NCBI RefSeq assembly: GCF_015278125.1
Contig: NZ_JADILO010000019.1
Location: 24,251 to 88,250 of the forward strand
Source: Vibrio fluminensis
Lineage (GTDB): Bacteria > Pseudomonadota > Gammaproteobacteria > Enterobacterales > Vibrionaceae
Direction of reading: 5' to 3'
DNA: 64,000 nucleotides
Shown here: positions 1 to 8,078 of the stretch, in pieces
Layout of the letters: each line of letters opens with the position of its first letter
Numbering within the stretch: position 1 is the stretch's first letter
Notes under the pieces: generated by a model
The model's input: the letters and a program-made list of their open reading frames with translations, nothing else
What the model was told of the DNA's origin: nothing
The model's database searches: none
Made by a program: the position numbers and the translations under genes

Positions 1-1142
1 TAATGTAGTAGGAAGTGATCTTTACGCTCACCAGTTAGTTCATCAATGATTTGCGCATCACGTTGCGTACCTAGAGTCGCAGTAACGATCGCCTGAGTTT
101 CACCACGAGTGAATAGCGCGCTACCGTGAGTACGTGGAAGAACACCAGTACGTACGTCTAGCGCACGAACCATATCTTTCTCACGACCATCGATACGTGG
201 GTTACCAGCAATGATGCTGCGACGAACAACTGTCTTCTCTAGATCGTGGAAGATAGTGTGAATTTCTTTAGCGTCAGCTTCTGGATCTTCAGCAAGTAGA
301 ACTGCGTTTACTTCTGCCGCGATTTCGTGAATGCGGTCGTAACGAGCCATCTTTTCTGTGATTTGGTAAGCTTCAACAAGTTTCGCTTCTGCTAGTTCAG
401 CAATCTTGTTGTTAAGCGCTGTGTTCTCTTCAGGAGCAACCCAATCCCAAGCTGGAGTAGCAACTTCAGCTTTGAATTCGTTGATCGCGTTGATAACAAC
501 TTGTTGTTGGTCGTGACCATAAACAACCGCTGCTAGCATTTCTTCTTCAGTTAGGTTGTCAGCTTCTGACTCAACCATTAGTACTGCAGATTCTGTACCT
601 GCAACTACTAGGTCAAGCTTAGATGCATCTAGCTCAGTGTTGCTTGGGTTTAGAACTAGTTGACCATCAACGTGACCAACACGTGCAGCACCGATAGGAC
701 CGTTGAACGGGATACCAGAGATAGCAAGCGCAGCAGAAGTACCGATCATTGTTACGATATCAGGCTGAACGTCTGGGTTTACAGACATTACTGTCGCGAT
801 AACCTGAACTTCGTTTTTGAATGCGTCTGGGAACAGTGGACGGATTGGGCGGTCAATTAGGCGAGCCGTTAGTGTTTCGCCTTCAGAAGGACGACCTTCA
901 CGCTTGAAGAAACCACCTGGGATTTTACCTGCCGCGTAAGTACGCTCTTGGTAGTTCACTGTTAGTGGGAAGAAGTCTTGGCCTGCAACCGCTTCTTTCT
1001 TACCTACAACTGAAACGAATACTGCTGTATCGTCCATTGTAACCATTACTGCAGCCGTAGCTTGACGTGCGATAACGCCAGTTTCTAGAGTAACCGTGTG
1101 GTTACCGTACTGGAACGTTTTAACAACTGGTTTTTCGAACAT
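1..1142 (-). CDS. pnp: Polyribonucleotide nucleotidyltransferase (PNPase), N-terminal part, cut by window edge
   Basis: PNPase is the phosphorolytic 3'-5' exoribonuclease of the RNA degradosome. The leftward reading frame opens with [20 protein letters not shown] and stays open for 380 codons to the left edge, so about the first half of a roughly 710-residue protein is present. It covers the first RNase PH-like domain (residues about 5-140, with the [14 protein letters not shown] segment), the helical linker, and the start of the second RNase PH domain ([20 protein letters not shown]). The KH and S1 RNA-binding domains lie outside the window. It follows rpsO in the same direction, as in Escherichia coli, and its leader carries RNase III-type hairpins, which suggests the usual autoregulation. 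Start chosen from family alignment. Confidence 0.97.
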   Translation of the reverse strand, partial: MFEKPVVKTFQYGNHTVTLETGVIARQATAAVMVTMDDTAVFVSVVGKKEAVAGQDFFPLTVNYQERTYAAGKIPGGFFKREGRPSEGETLTARLIDRPIRPLFPDAFKNEVQVIATVMSVNPDVQPDIVTMIGTSAALAISGIPFNGPIGAARVGHVDGQLVLNPSNTELDASKLDLVVAGTESAVLMVESEADNLTEEEMLAAVVYGHDQQQVVINAINEFKAEVATPAWDWVAPEENTALNNKIAELAEAKLVEAYQITEKMARYDRIHEIAAEVNAVLLAEDPEADAKEIHTIFHDLEKTVVRRSIIAGNPRIDGREKDMVRALDVRTGVLPRTHGSALFTRGETQAIVTATLGTQRDAQIIDELTGERKDHFLLH

Positions 1143-1156
1143 TGTTAATCCTTGTC

Positions 1157-1254
1157 TCTGAGCAACGCTCAGAATATGTAAATAAAAGCTCAAGGCACTA
1201 CGAATCGCGACTAGTGAAAAGAAACTAATGTAAGTTCCCTTTTAATAGTCGCGA
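1157..1254 (-). promoter_or_regulatory. pnp leader double hairpin, probable RNase III processing site
   Basis: On the minus strand the pnp leader has two hairpins just before the start codon. The distal one pairs TCGCGACTA with TAGTCGCGA (1246-1254 with 1205-1213) and extends through an AAAAG/CTTTT block. The proximal one pairs TCTGAGC with GCTCAGA at 1157-1173 around a three-base loop. In E. coli an equivalent leader is cleaved by RNase III and then attacked by PNPase itself, which gives autoregulation. The pairing is seen directly; the processing is inferred from the family. Confidence 0.75.
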
Positions 1255-1369
1255 CCTTTTGGTCGACGTGGTTGACTGTAATGCAATGAACTATAGAGAA
1301 AACCCCGAAACGAGGTTCAGCCGTGCGTAGTATAACGGCATTCGTAGGATTTGGCTAAATTTAGCCAAC

Positions 1370-1394
1370 AAAAAAGGGGCATAAAGCCCCTTTT
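1370..1394 (-). terminator. Intrinsic terminator after rpsO
   Basis: Minus-strand hairpin AAAAGGGGC / GCCCCTTTT followed by a run of six T, 26 bases after the rpsO stop. A perfect 18-base palindrome (TTGGCTAAATTTAGCCAA, 1351-1368) follows it. As in E. coli, partial read-through probably feeds pnp. Confidence 0.85.
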
Positions 1395-1419
1395 AAACAA
1401 ACTGCTATGCAGTCGCTTA

Positions 1420-1689
1420 TTAGCGACGTAGGCCTAGACGCTTGATTAGGTCTTGGTAGCGAGCTAGATTTTTACCTTTTAGGTAATCTAGAAGCTTACG
1501 ACGACGAGAAACCATACGTAGAAGACCACGACGGCTGTGGTGATCGCCTTTGTGTGCTTTGAAGTGACCTTGTAGGTGGTTGATAGAAGCTGTAAGTAGA
1601 GCTACTTGAACTTCTGGTGAACCAGTGTCGCCTTCGCCTTGTGCGTATTCTGCAACGATTGCTGCTTTAGTTTCTGCATTCAGAGACAT
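1420..1689 (-). CDS. rpsO: 30S ribosomal protein S15
   Basis: S15 is a primary binding protein of the 30S subunit that binds 16S rRNA and helps form bridge B4. The 89-residue product has the family length and shows the conserved [22 protein letters not shown] and [23 protein letters not shown] segments that contact the three-way junction. It lies upstream of pnp in the same direction with a terminator between them, the classic rpsO-pnp arrangement. A GGAGAGAAT-type ribosome binding site precedes the ATG. Confidence 0.98.
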   Translation of the reverse strand: MSLNAETKAAIVAEYAQGEGDTGSPEVQVALLTASINHLQGHFKAHKGDHHSRRGLLRMVSRRRKLLDYLKGKNLARYQDLIKRLGLRR

Positions 1690-1798
1690 AATTCTCTCCT
1701 AATAAAAGAGTAGGTTAATATTTGTACCAGCCAATCTCTGATTCAGCTGGTACGAGAAGCGCGAATTATAGGGTATGTACAGAGGTTAAGCAATAGCT

Positions 1799-2090
1799 TT
1801 TGCAAAGCGAAGCTTGGCAAAAAGAACGCGAAGTAAGCTTCGCTACGGAGGCGGGAACGCAAAGCGAAGCTTTGCTTCGAGAACGCCCAGTATAACTGGG
1901 CTTCGGGAAGTAAATACTGTGCTTTTATACGATAAGACAACTAGCCGCACTTGTTTCTCGACTCTCTATTATCAAAGTTCAGTGAGCCTCCCGCAGTGAG
2001 GCACAGCCGAACGTTCCCGCATCCGTGAGCACAGCCTTGCTGTGCGTTCCACAAACGAAGCTCTGCTTCGTTTGCTGAACGTTCCCATTC
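1799..2090. repeat. Cluster of modular hairpin repeats between rpsO and mtnN
   Basis: The 462 bases between the divergent rpsO and mtnN contain no convincing gene. They hold a chain of short hairpins. Rightward modules lie at about 1820-1847 (stem GCGAAG/CTTCGC), 1852-1880 (GCAAAGC/GCTTTGC) and 1880-1909 (GCCCAGT/ACTGGGC), each opened by GAACGC or a close variant and closed by TTCG or TACGG. The modules at 1985-2090 point the other way, for example GCACAGC/GCTGTGC and AACGAAGC/GCTTCGTT. Small open frames across this stretch follow the repeats and look non-coding. Confidence 0.8.
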
Positions 2091-2151
2091 CCACCTTTTC
2101 TGGTACACTTACGCCATCAAAATTTAGCTATTCGAATAAACAGGATTCCCT

Positions 2152-2850
2152 ATGAAAATCGGTATCATCGGTGCGATGGAACAAGAAGTTGCCATCCTTA
2201 AAGACTCTATCGACAACTGCCAACAAGTGACGAAAGCAGGTTGTACTTTCTTCTCTGGTCAACTAAACGGCGTTGAAGTTGTTCTTCTTCAATCTGGTAT
2301 CGGTAAAGTTTCTGCAGCAGTCGGTACTACTATTTTGCTGGATGAATACCAACCAGATGTTGTGATCAACACAGGTTCTGCTGGCGGTTTTGACTCAAGC
2401 CTAAACCTAGGTGATGTGGTTATCTCAACTGAAGTTCGCCACCACGATGCAGACGTAACGGCATTTGGTTACGAAATCGGTCAAATGGCTCAACAGCCAG
2501 CTGCGTTCATCGCTGATGCAAAATTGATGGACATCGCTGAACAAGCACTTGCGCAAATGAAAGATAAACACGCAGTACGTGGTCTAATTTGTACAGGTGA
2601 CGCTTTCGTCGCGAGCGCTGAGCGTCAGGAGTTTATCCGCAAGCACTTCCCTTCTGTTGTAGCAGTAGAAATGGAAGCAGCGGCGGTTGCACAAACTTGT
2701 CACCAATTCAACGTACCGTTTGTTGTTGTTCGCGCTATCTCTGACGTAGCAGATAAAGAAGCAACCATGAGCTTTGATGAGTTCCTACCACTTGCAGCAC
2801 AAAGCTCATCAGAAATGGTTATTAAGATGGTTGAATTGCTAAAGGCATAA
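2152..2850 (+). CDS. mtnN: 5'-methylthioadenosine/S-adenosylhomocysteine nucleosidase
   Basis: MtnN (Pfs) cleaves adenine from methylthioadenosine and S-adenosylhomocysteine. This recycles methionine and purines and supplies S-ribosylhomocysteine, the precursor used by LuxS for autoinducer-2. The 232-residue product has the exact family length. The catalytic residues can be placed as Glu12 in GAMEQE, Glu175 in VEMEAAA and Asp198 in RAISDVAD, and NTGSAGG is the phosphorylase-fold loop. It begins a rightward run with the cobalamin gene 13 bases downstream and btuF after that. The stretch upstream is the repeat cluster. Confidence 0.97.
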   Translation: MKIGIIGAMEQEVAILKDSIDNCQQVTKAGCTFFSGQLNGVEVVLLQSGIGKVSAAVGTTILLDEYQPDVVINTGSAGGFDSSLNLGDVVISTEVRHHDADVTAFGYEIGQMAQQPAAFIADAKLMDIAEQALAQMKDKHAVRGLICTGDAFVASAERQEFIRKHFPSVVAVEMEAAAVAQTCHQFNVPFVVVRAISDVADKEATMSFDEFLPLAAQSSSEMVIKMVELLKA

Positions 2851-2863
2851 ATGCTTAACGCTC

Positions 2864-3817
2864 ATGGAAGAACTTTTTAATCAGCTATTTAGTAATGGTG
2901 CGCTCCTCGTTATGTGGGGCGCACTACTTTGCCATTGGGTTCTTCCTCTACCACGTGAAGCCCATCCAGCCGTTCTATGGCGCAAGTTTGCCGAGCAGTT
3001 GGCTAATAAGGTCAACTCACCGGGTCATTATTCGCAAAGCCTGACCGCTGGCATCCTCGCCTGGTTATTAATGATGCTACCAATGCTCATAGTACTTGGG
3101 GCGCTCAAAACTCTGGTATGGCAACCCCAACTCTACGAATTAGCATTTCTACTTCTAGCGCTTGATTGGCGCAACAATCACGTTTTTGCCACTCAATTTA
3201 CTCAGTTTTTAGCTAATGAAAACAGCGCTGCAGCAAAAAAGCAGCTCGCACCTTTAGTCAACCGCAATACCGCATCACTCTCTTTGCTCGGATTGGGTAA
3301 AGCAGGCAGTGAAACACTCATCATGGGTTTGGGACGCAATGTTGTTGCCGTCCTATTTTGGTATGCCTTGGCTGGCGGAATAGGCGCATTCATGTACCGC
3401 ATGGCAATGGAATTAGCGCGAGCTTGGTCACCTTCACGCCAACAATTTATGCCGTTTGGCATACCAGCAGTCAGAATCCTCGCAGTGCTGGACTTTATCC
3501 CTTTGCGACTGTTTGCTTTGATGATTTTACTCGGCAATCGCGCTCAAGCTTCACTAACCCTATTAAAACAACAAGCCGCATCATGGCCGCTACCCGGTCC
3601 TTCATGGTTGCTGATTGCTTGTGGTTCTAAACTCGAACTTTCACTCGCTGGCCCTGCTATTTATAACGGTAGAAAAGCAGTTCGAGCCAAACTCGGTGGA
3701 CGTATCGCGCCTGCCGCTTTTCATTTTGCCCAGCTAAGCAAACTATTAACTAGCCGCTTATGGCTATGGGTTTCCCTACAAAGCCTTATCATGGGTGCAA
3801 TTTACCAAGGATTGTAA
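2864..3817 (+). CDS. CobD/CbiB-like cobalamin biosynthesis membrane protein
   Basis: The 317-residue product resembles the CobD/CbiB family, which joins aminopropanol phosphate to cobyric acid to make adenosylcobinamide phosphate. It is hydrophobic, with likely membrane segments near residues 12-30, 60-85, 155-180 and 295-315. Family-like stretches include HPAVLWRKFAEQL near the N-terminus and GPSWLLIACGSKLELSLAGPAIYNG near residues 245-270. It starts 13 bases after mtnN, and its stop codon overlaps the btuF start as TAATG, so coupled translation with a B12 uptake gene is likely. No de novo corrin genes are nearby, which suggests a salvage role or a divergent function. The precise reaction is inferred, not shown. 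Confidence 0.8.
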   Translation: MEELFNQLFSNGALLVMWGALLCHWVLPLPREAHPAVLWRKFAEQLANKVNSPGHYSQSLTAGILAWLLMMLPMLIVLGALKTLVWQPQLYELAFLLLALDWRNNHVFATQFTQFLANENSAAAKKQLAPLVNRNTASLSLLGLGKAGSETLIMGLGRNVVAVLFWYALAGGIGAFMYRMAMELARAWSPSRQQFMPFGIPAVRILAVLDFIPLRLFALMILLGNRAQASLTLLKQQAASWPLPGPSWLLIACGSKLELSLAGPAIYNGRKAVRAKLGGRIAPAAFHFAQLSKLLTSRLWLWVSLQSLIMGAIYQGL

Positions 3818-4635
3818 TGTTTCGATTCGCTCTACTACTAACGTTAGCTAGCTTCTCTCTTCACGCGCAAACGATTGAGCGAGTAATCAGCTTGGCGCCT
3901 TCCGCCACTGAACTCGCTTATGCCGCAGGATTGGGAGATAAACTTATCGCGGTCAGCGACCGCAGTGACTATCCTGAGTTTGCCCAAGATTTAGAAAAAG
4001 TGGCCAACTATCAGGGTATCAATATCGAACGAATTATTACCCTGCAACCGGACTTAATCATCGCTTGGCCATCAGGGAACCCGGCTAAAGACTTAGCGAA
4101 ACTGCGTCAGTTCGGCTTCACGTTTTATGACTCACAAGCCACCTCCCTTGACGATATTGCTCGTAACATCGAGCAACTCAGTCAATACGCTGACGATCCA
4201 AGTATTGGCTTAAAAGCAGCACAAAATTTCCGCCAATCACTGGCAGAGTTAAAACAAAAATACCACACTGAGCAGCCCGTCAGTTACTTCTACCAACTGA
4301 GTGAAAAACCAATCATCACAGTAGCCAATGGTCATTGGCCAAGCGAAGTGTTTTCTTTCTGTGGTGGTAAAAATGTCTTTGCAGAAAGTTCAGCATCTTA
4401 TCCACAAGTCGGCCTAGAGCAAGTTATCTTGGCCAACCCCGAGGTCATTTTTACTTCACGCCACGCAATTGATAACACCACCATGTGGCAGCCATGGAAA
4501 GAACAACTTCAAGCACTACAAAATGAACAAATATGGGTCTTAAACTCAGACTGGTTAAACCGCCCTACACAACGAACTTTACGCGCGATTGAGCAAGTTT
4601 GTGAGCTCTTCGAAACAGTGAGACAAAAGCGTTAA
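3817..4635 (+). CDS. btuF: Vitamin B12 ABC transporter periplasmic binding protein
   Basis: BtuF captures cobalamin in the periplasm and delivers it to the BtuCD transporter. The chosen start overlaps the upstream stop (TAATG) and gives a 272-residue protein whose first 17 residues, MFRFALLLTLASFSLHA, form a signal peptide. An upstream in-frame ATG at 3760 would add 19 residues inside the preceding gene and bury the signal, so it was not used. The mature part starts with the type III binding protein motif ERVISLAPSATELAYAAGLGDKLIAV and keeps YQGINIERIITLQPDLIIAW. btuC and btuD are not in this window. No cobalamin riboswitch was found upstream. Confidence 0.93.
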   Translation: MFRFALLLTLASFSLHAQTIERVISLAPSATELAYAAGLGDKLIAVSDRSDYPEFAQDLEKVANYQGINIERIITLQPDLIIAWPSGNPAKDLAKLRQFGFTFYDSQATSLDDIARNIEQLSQYADDPSIGLKAAQNFRQSLAELKQKYHTEQPVSYFYQLSEKPIITVANGHWPSEVFSFCGGKNVFAESSASYPQVGLEQVILANPEVIFTSRHAIDNTTMWQPWKEQLQALQNEQIWVLNSDWLNRPTQRTLRAIEQVCELFETVRQKR

Positions 4636-4725
4636 CGGTTGCGTGAGTAATCCCGTAATATGCGCGCCGATTTTTGCTCGTTAGCTAACACTACTTTTAT
4701 TTATAACTATTGAGATCCTTCCATC

Positions 4726-5346
4726 ATGGATTCGTTGTTGATTTACATAATTGACCTTTTTGGCACTGCCATTTTTGCTATTTCAGGGGTTTTACTTGCG
4801 GGTCGTCTTAAGATGGATCCGTTTGGTGTTGTCGTACTCGGTAGCGTTACGGCAATTGGGGGCGGTACTATTCGTGATATGTCGCTTGGCGCCACACCAG
4901 TTTTTTGGATAACCGATACTAACTATTTGTGGGTTATCTTTGTCACCTGCCTGCTTACTATGTTGATTGTTCGTCGACCTAAGCGCCTAGCGTGGTGGAT
5001 TTTACCGGTCTGTGACGCGGTTGGCTTAGCCGTATTTGTGGGCATCGGCGTAGAAAAAGCGATGATGTTTCAAGATTCAGCGCTGGTTGCCATCATCATG
5101 GGCGTAATCACGGGGTGTGGCGGCGGTATTATTCGCGATGTGCTCGCCAGAGAAGTACCAATGGTACTCAGAAGCGAGGTGTATGCCACTGCGTGTATTA
5201 TCGGAGGTGGATTCCATACCTCAGCGTTAGCTATGGGTTGCAGCAATGACACGGCGTTTTTAGTAGGTGTTATCTCAACACTGGTGATTCGTTTAGGTGC
5301 AATTCGCTGGCATTTGTCTCTGCCTATTTTTGCATTGAATCGTTAA
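4726..5346 (+). CDS. TRIC-family (UPF0126) inner-membrane protein, probable cation channel
   Basis: This 206-residue membrane protein has two repeats of a three-helix unit plus a last helix. Each repeat carries the family glycine-rich kinked-helix motif: AIGGGTIRDMSLG near residues 44-56 and GCGGGIIRDVLAREVP near 131-146. Family members in prokaryotes form trimers related to animal TRIC potassium channels, and some bacterial relatives have been linked to glycine uptake, so the substrate here is open. It has its own upstream gap of 90 bases after btuF and is probably a separate transcript. The next gene, thrC, converges on it across a repeat region. Confidence 0.9.
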   Translation: MDSLLIYIIDLFGTAIFAISGVLLAGRLKMDPFGVVVLGSVTAIGGGTIRDMSLGATPVFWITDTNYLWVIFVTCLLTMLIVRRPKRLAWWILPVCDAVGLAVFVGIGVEKAMMFQDSALVAIIMGVITGCGGGIIRDVLAREVPMVLRSEVYATACIIGGGFHTSALAMGCSNDTAFLVGVISTLVIRLGAIRWHLSLPIFALNR

Positions 5347-5370
5347 CCTGAAAGGTTAAGAGAACGCACT

Positions 5371-5710
5371 GCGTAAAACGCAGTGCTTCGGGTGGCGGGA
5401 ACACTCGGCAAATGCCTCTTTTCGAGAACGCTCAGCAAAGCTTCGCTACGGGAAAGAGCTAATTCAGACCGAGTTCTTCTGCAATATAGCTTTAATGCGT
5501 AAAACGCAGTGCTTCGGGAGGCGGGAACACTCGGCTAATGCCTCGCTTCGAAAACGCTCAGCAAAGCTTCGCTACGGGAAAGAGCTAATTCAGACCGAGT
5601 TCTTCTGCAATATAGGTTTAATACTTAAAACGCAGTGCTTCGGGAGGCGGGAACACTTGGCAAATGCCTCGTTTCGAGAACGCTCAGCCTAGCTGAACTT
5701 CGGGAAGTTG
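5371..5710. repeat. 126-bp tandem repeat, about 2.7 copies, built from hairpin modules
   Basis: Three copies start at 5371, 5497 and 5623, giving an exact period of 126 bases twice; the third breaks off near 5690-5710. The copies differ at only a few positions. Each contains a strong hairpin (GCACTGCGT/ACGCAGTGC in the first), then the module flanks GGGAACAC...TTCG and GAACGCTC...TACGGG, then a non-palindromic spacer beginning AGAGCTAATTCAGACCGAGT. The 480 bases between the convergent TRIC gene and thrC hold no supported gene. The rest, 5711-5799, has one more hairpin (AAAGCGG/CCGCTTT). Confidence 0.9.
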
Positions 5711-5799
5711 GAAAAAGTTCGTAATTTCCGTAAACAAAGCGGTTTACCGCTTTGTGCTCTGTAAGCCATTTATTGGCGTTCCCAATTCCCACATCCATT

Positions 5800-5827
5800 A
5801 AAAAAGGTCGCTTTCGCGACCTTTTTT
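5800..5827 (-). terminator. Intrinsic terminator of the thr operon
   Basis: Minus-strand hairpin AAAAAAGGTCGC / GCGACCTTTTTT starts directly after the thrC stop codon and ends in a T run. It is near-symmetrical and could also stop rightward transcription from the TRIC gene. Confidence 0.92.
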
Positions 5828-7111
5828 CTATTTCTGCACTTTTCTCAGTACTTGTTTTAAGGCTTCAAAGTCATTAGCCAGGTCTTCCGATAGAAGCTCC
5901 ATCGCCGCATGTTTAGCAAGTGGCGCAGGTAAATCGATATCACTACTTAGAATGTCATCCACAACTTCTTTGAACTTAGCTGGATGTGCGGTACATAGGA
6001 ATAAACCTGTCTCGCCTTCCGCTAATTGCTCTCCTAAAACTCGGTACGCAATTGCGCCATGTGGCTCACATAGATACCCTAACTGGTGAAGTTCTTGCAC
6101 CGCTTCCGCACTCTGCTGATCGGTTACCGCACCTTTACCGAGTGTATCTAATCCCCAACCTTTGATTTGGCACAACTCTTCGATACGCGGCCAGTTGTTT
6201 GGTTGGCTGACATCCATTGCATTCGACGTGGTTGCCACTGTCGGTTTAGGATCCCATTGACCTGTTTCTAGGTAACGCGGAACGGTGTCGTTAACGTTAG
6301 TCGCAGCAATAAAACGCTTAATTGGTAGCCCCATTGCTTTCGCCAACAAACCGGCCGTTAGGTTGCCAAAGTTACCACTAGGTACAGACACAACGAGATT
6401 TTCACGTTGCTGCTTAGTTAGCTGCGCTGCTGCTTCAAAGTAGTAACAGATCTGCGCCATTAAACGGCTGATATTGATTGAGTTTGCTGAGTTCAAACCA
6501 ATCTCTTCACGCAGCGCTGCGTCATCAAATGCCTGCTTCACCAGCGCCTGACAAGCATCAAAATCGCCATCAATCGCGACAGTATGAATGTTCTTACCTA
6601 ATGTACAGAATAGCTTTTCCTGTAGCGGGCTGATCTTACCTTTCGGGTACAGGATCACCACATTAATGTCTTCCATACCATAGAAAGCATGAGCGACAGC
6701 CGCACCAGTGTCACCTGACGTTGCAGTTAGAATGGTAATTTTCCCGCCATTAGAAACCGCCGCTAAAGACTGCGCCATAAAACGGCCACCAAAATCTTTG
6801 AACGCCAGTGTCGGACCGTGGAATAACTCTAGAGCATAAACGCCCTGCTTGACTTGTTTAATCGGTGCTGGAAACTGAAATGCAGCATCAACCATGGCAT
6901 TTACCTGCTCTGAAGCAAGCTCATCACCGATCAATGCTGACAAAATTTTAGTACTACGCGCGATAAAATCTTCATCTAAAAGCGCATCAACATCGTCAAA
7001 CTGTGGCAGTTGCGATGGAAAAAACAGACCTTGATTGCGGCCTAACCCTTGGCGAACAGCTTGACCAAAGGATACTTGTTCGTCATTTTCTTTTATATTG
7101 TACAGCTTCAT
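5828..7111 (-). CDS. thrC: Threonine synthase
   Basis: ThrC converts O-phosphohomoserine to threonine with pyridoxal phosphate, the last step of threonine synthesis. The 427-residue length and the N-terminal [24 protein letters not shown] match the enterobacterial form. The cofactor lysine lies in the [18 protein letters not shown] segment ([13 protein letters not shown]), and [16 protein letters not shown] plus [20 protein letters not shown] form the phosphate-binding and substrate loops. It is third in thrABC and its ATG overlaps the thrB stop by four bases (ATGA), so translation is coupled. The terminator begins immediately after its stop. Confidence 0.98.
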   Translation of the reverse strand: MKLYNIKENDEQVSFGQAVRQGLGRNQGLFFPSQLPQFDDVDALLDEDFIARSTKILSALIGDELASEQVNAMVDAAFQFPAPIKQVKQGVYALELFHGPTLAFKDFGGRFMAQSLAAVSNGGKITILTATSGDTGAAVAHAFYGMEDINVVILYPKGKISPLQEKLFCTLGKNIHTVAIDGDFDACQALVKQAFDDAALREEIGLNSANSINISRLMAQICYYFEAAAQLTKQQRENLVVSVPSGNFGNLTAGLLAKAMGLPIKRFIAATNVNDTVPRYLETGQWDPKPTVATTSNAMDVSQPNNWPRIEELCQIKGWGLDTLGKGAVTDQQSAEAVQELHQLGYLCEPHGAIAYRVLGEQLAEGETGLFLCTAHPAKFKEVVDDILSSDIDLPAPLAKHAAMELLSEDLANDFEALKQVLRKVQK

Positions 7112-8076
7112 AGCTCACTTCCTGTCACTTTCGAACCTTGTTTATCTAAACGACAAACATGAACGAATCCCTCTTCATTTTGTACGTAATTTTGTTCGAG
7201 CCATTGAGCAACACGCTCAGCGATGTCTTTCTCTTTACAAATACTAAATAGTGTCGGACCACTACCTGAAATACCTGTCGCAAGAGCACCCGCTGAAGTG
7301 GCGTATTTGCGCGCATCAGCAAAACCCGGTAATAGTTTCTCACGATAAGGTTCTGCGATCACGTCTTTGATCATTTTTGCAGCAAGTTCTGGCTGATTGG
7401 AATGACACGCATGAACAAAACCAGCTAGGTTACGCCCATGAGCAATCACATCTTGGCGTCGATATTGTGAAGGTAATATCGAGCGTGCTTCAGCGGTTGA
7501 TACCTTAATCCCCGGATAGGCCATCACCCAGTACCACTCATCAAAACATGGCACTTCTTGACTAATAATCCCTAGCTCTTCCAGCATCAATTGCAGCCCA
7601 CCAAGGTAGCAAGGCGCTACATTGTCATAATGAATACCACCAGAGATTTGTCCTTCCATTTCTCCCATCAGAGCAAGCAGTTCCATCTCGCTTAATGGTT
7701 CGCCATGGAAGCGATTTAACGCATCAAGTGCCGCGACAATCGAACAAGCACTTGAACCAAGCCCTGAGCCAATCGGCATGTTCTTTTCGAGTGTCATTGC
7801 GACCGGAAGTAACGCTTCACCCTTACGATCTAATTCACGCGCAAACACTCGCCAACAATCGTAAACGATATTTTCCTTCGGATCGGCGGGTAGCTTAGAA
7901 ACAAAGCTACCTGCAGTGTTAAGAGAAAATGCTTCTTCACCTTGGCGAACCAAGACACGATCGCCAAGTAAAGTGCCGTCAATGGGTGACACTGCAGCTC
8001 CCAGCACATCGAAACCAACACTGACGTTACCAATTGATGCTGGCGCATAAACCACTACATCCATACCACGACTCAT
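7108..8076 (-). CDS. thrB: Homoserine kinase
   Basis: ThrB phosphorylates homoserine and belongs to the GHMP kinase family. The ATP-binding motif [17 protein letters not shown] is near residues 96-112, and the C-terminal [13 protein letters not shown] motif is near 275. The start at 8076 gives 322 residues. A second ATG four codons later gives the N-terminus [10 protein letters not shown], closer to homologues, but the GGGGG ribosome binding site seven bases before 8076 favours the first. It sits two bases after the thrA stop and overlaps thrC. Confidence 0.97.
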   Translation of the reverse strand: MSRGMDVVVYAPASIGNVSVGFDVLGAAVSPIDGTLLGDRVLVRQGEEAFSLNTAGSFVSKLPADPKENIVYDCWRVFARELDRKGEALLPVAMTLEKNMPIGSGLGSSACSIVAALDALNRFHGEPLSEMELLALMGEMEGQISGGIHYDNVAPCYLGGLQLMLEELGIISQEVPCFDEWYWVMAYPGIKVSTAEARSILPSQYRRQDVIAHGRNLAGFVHACHSNQPELAAKMIKDVIAEPYREKLLPGFADARKYATSAGALATGISGSGPTLFSICKEKDIAERVAQWLEQNYVQNEEGFVHVCRLDKQGSKVTGSEL

Positions 8077-8078
8077 GG

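Noticed and set aside
1743..1999. Two short frames on opposite strands in the rpsO-mtnN gap
   Set aside because: They lie across the palindromic modules and show no ribosome binding site or conserved protein features.
2850..3820. Cobalamin riboswitch upstream of the B12 genes
   Set aside because: Only 13 bases separate mtnN from the CbiB-like gene, and no B12-box or conserved riboswitch core was found before mtnN or btuF.
5495..5692. 65-codon frame across the 126-bp repeats
   Set aside because: It follows the repeat unit and changes with the hairpins; no start signal or protein-like composition.
5371..5710. CRISPR array
   Set aside because: The repeats are 126 bp, directly adjacent and nearly identical, with no unique spacers and no cas genes in the window.
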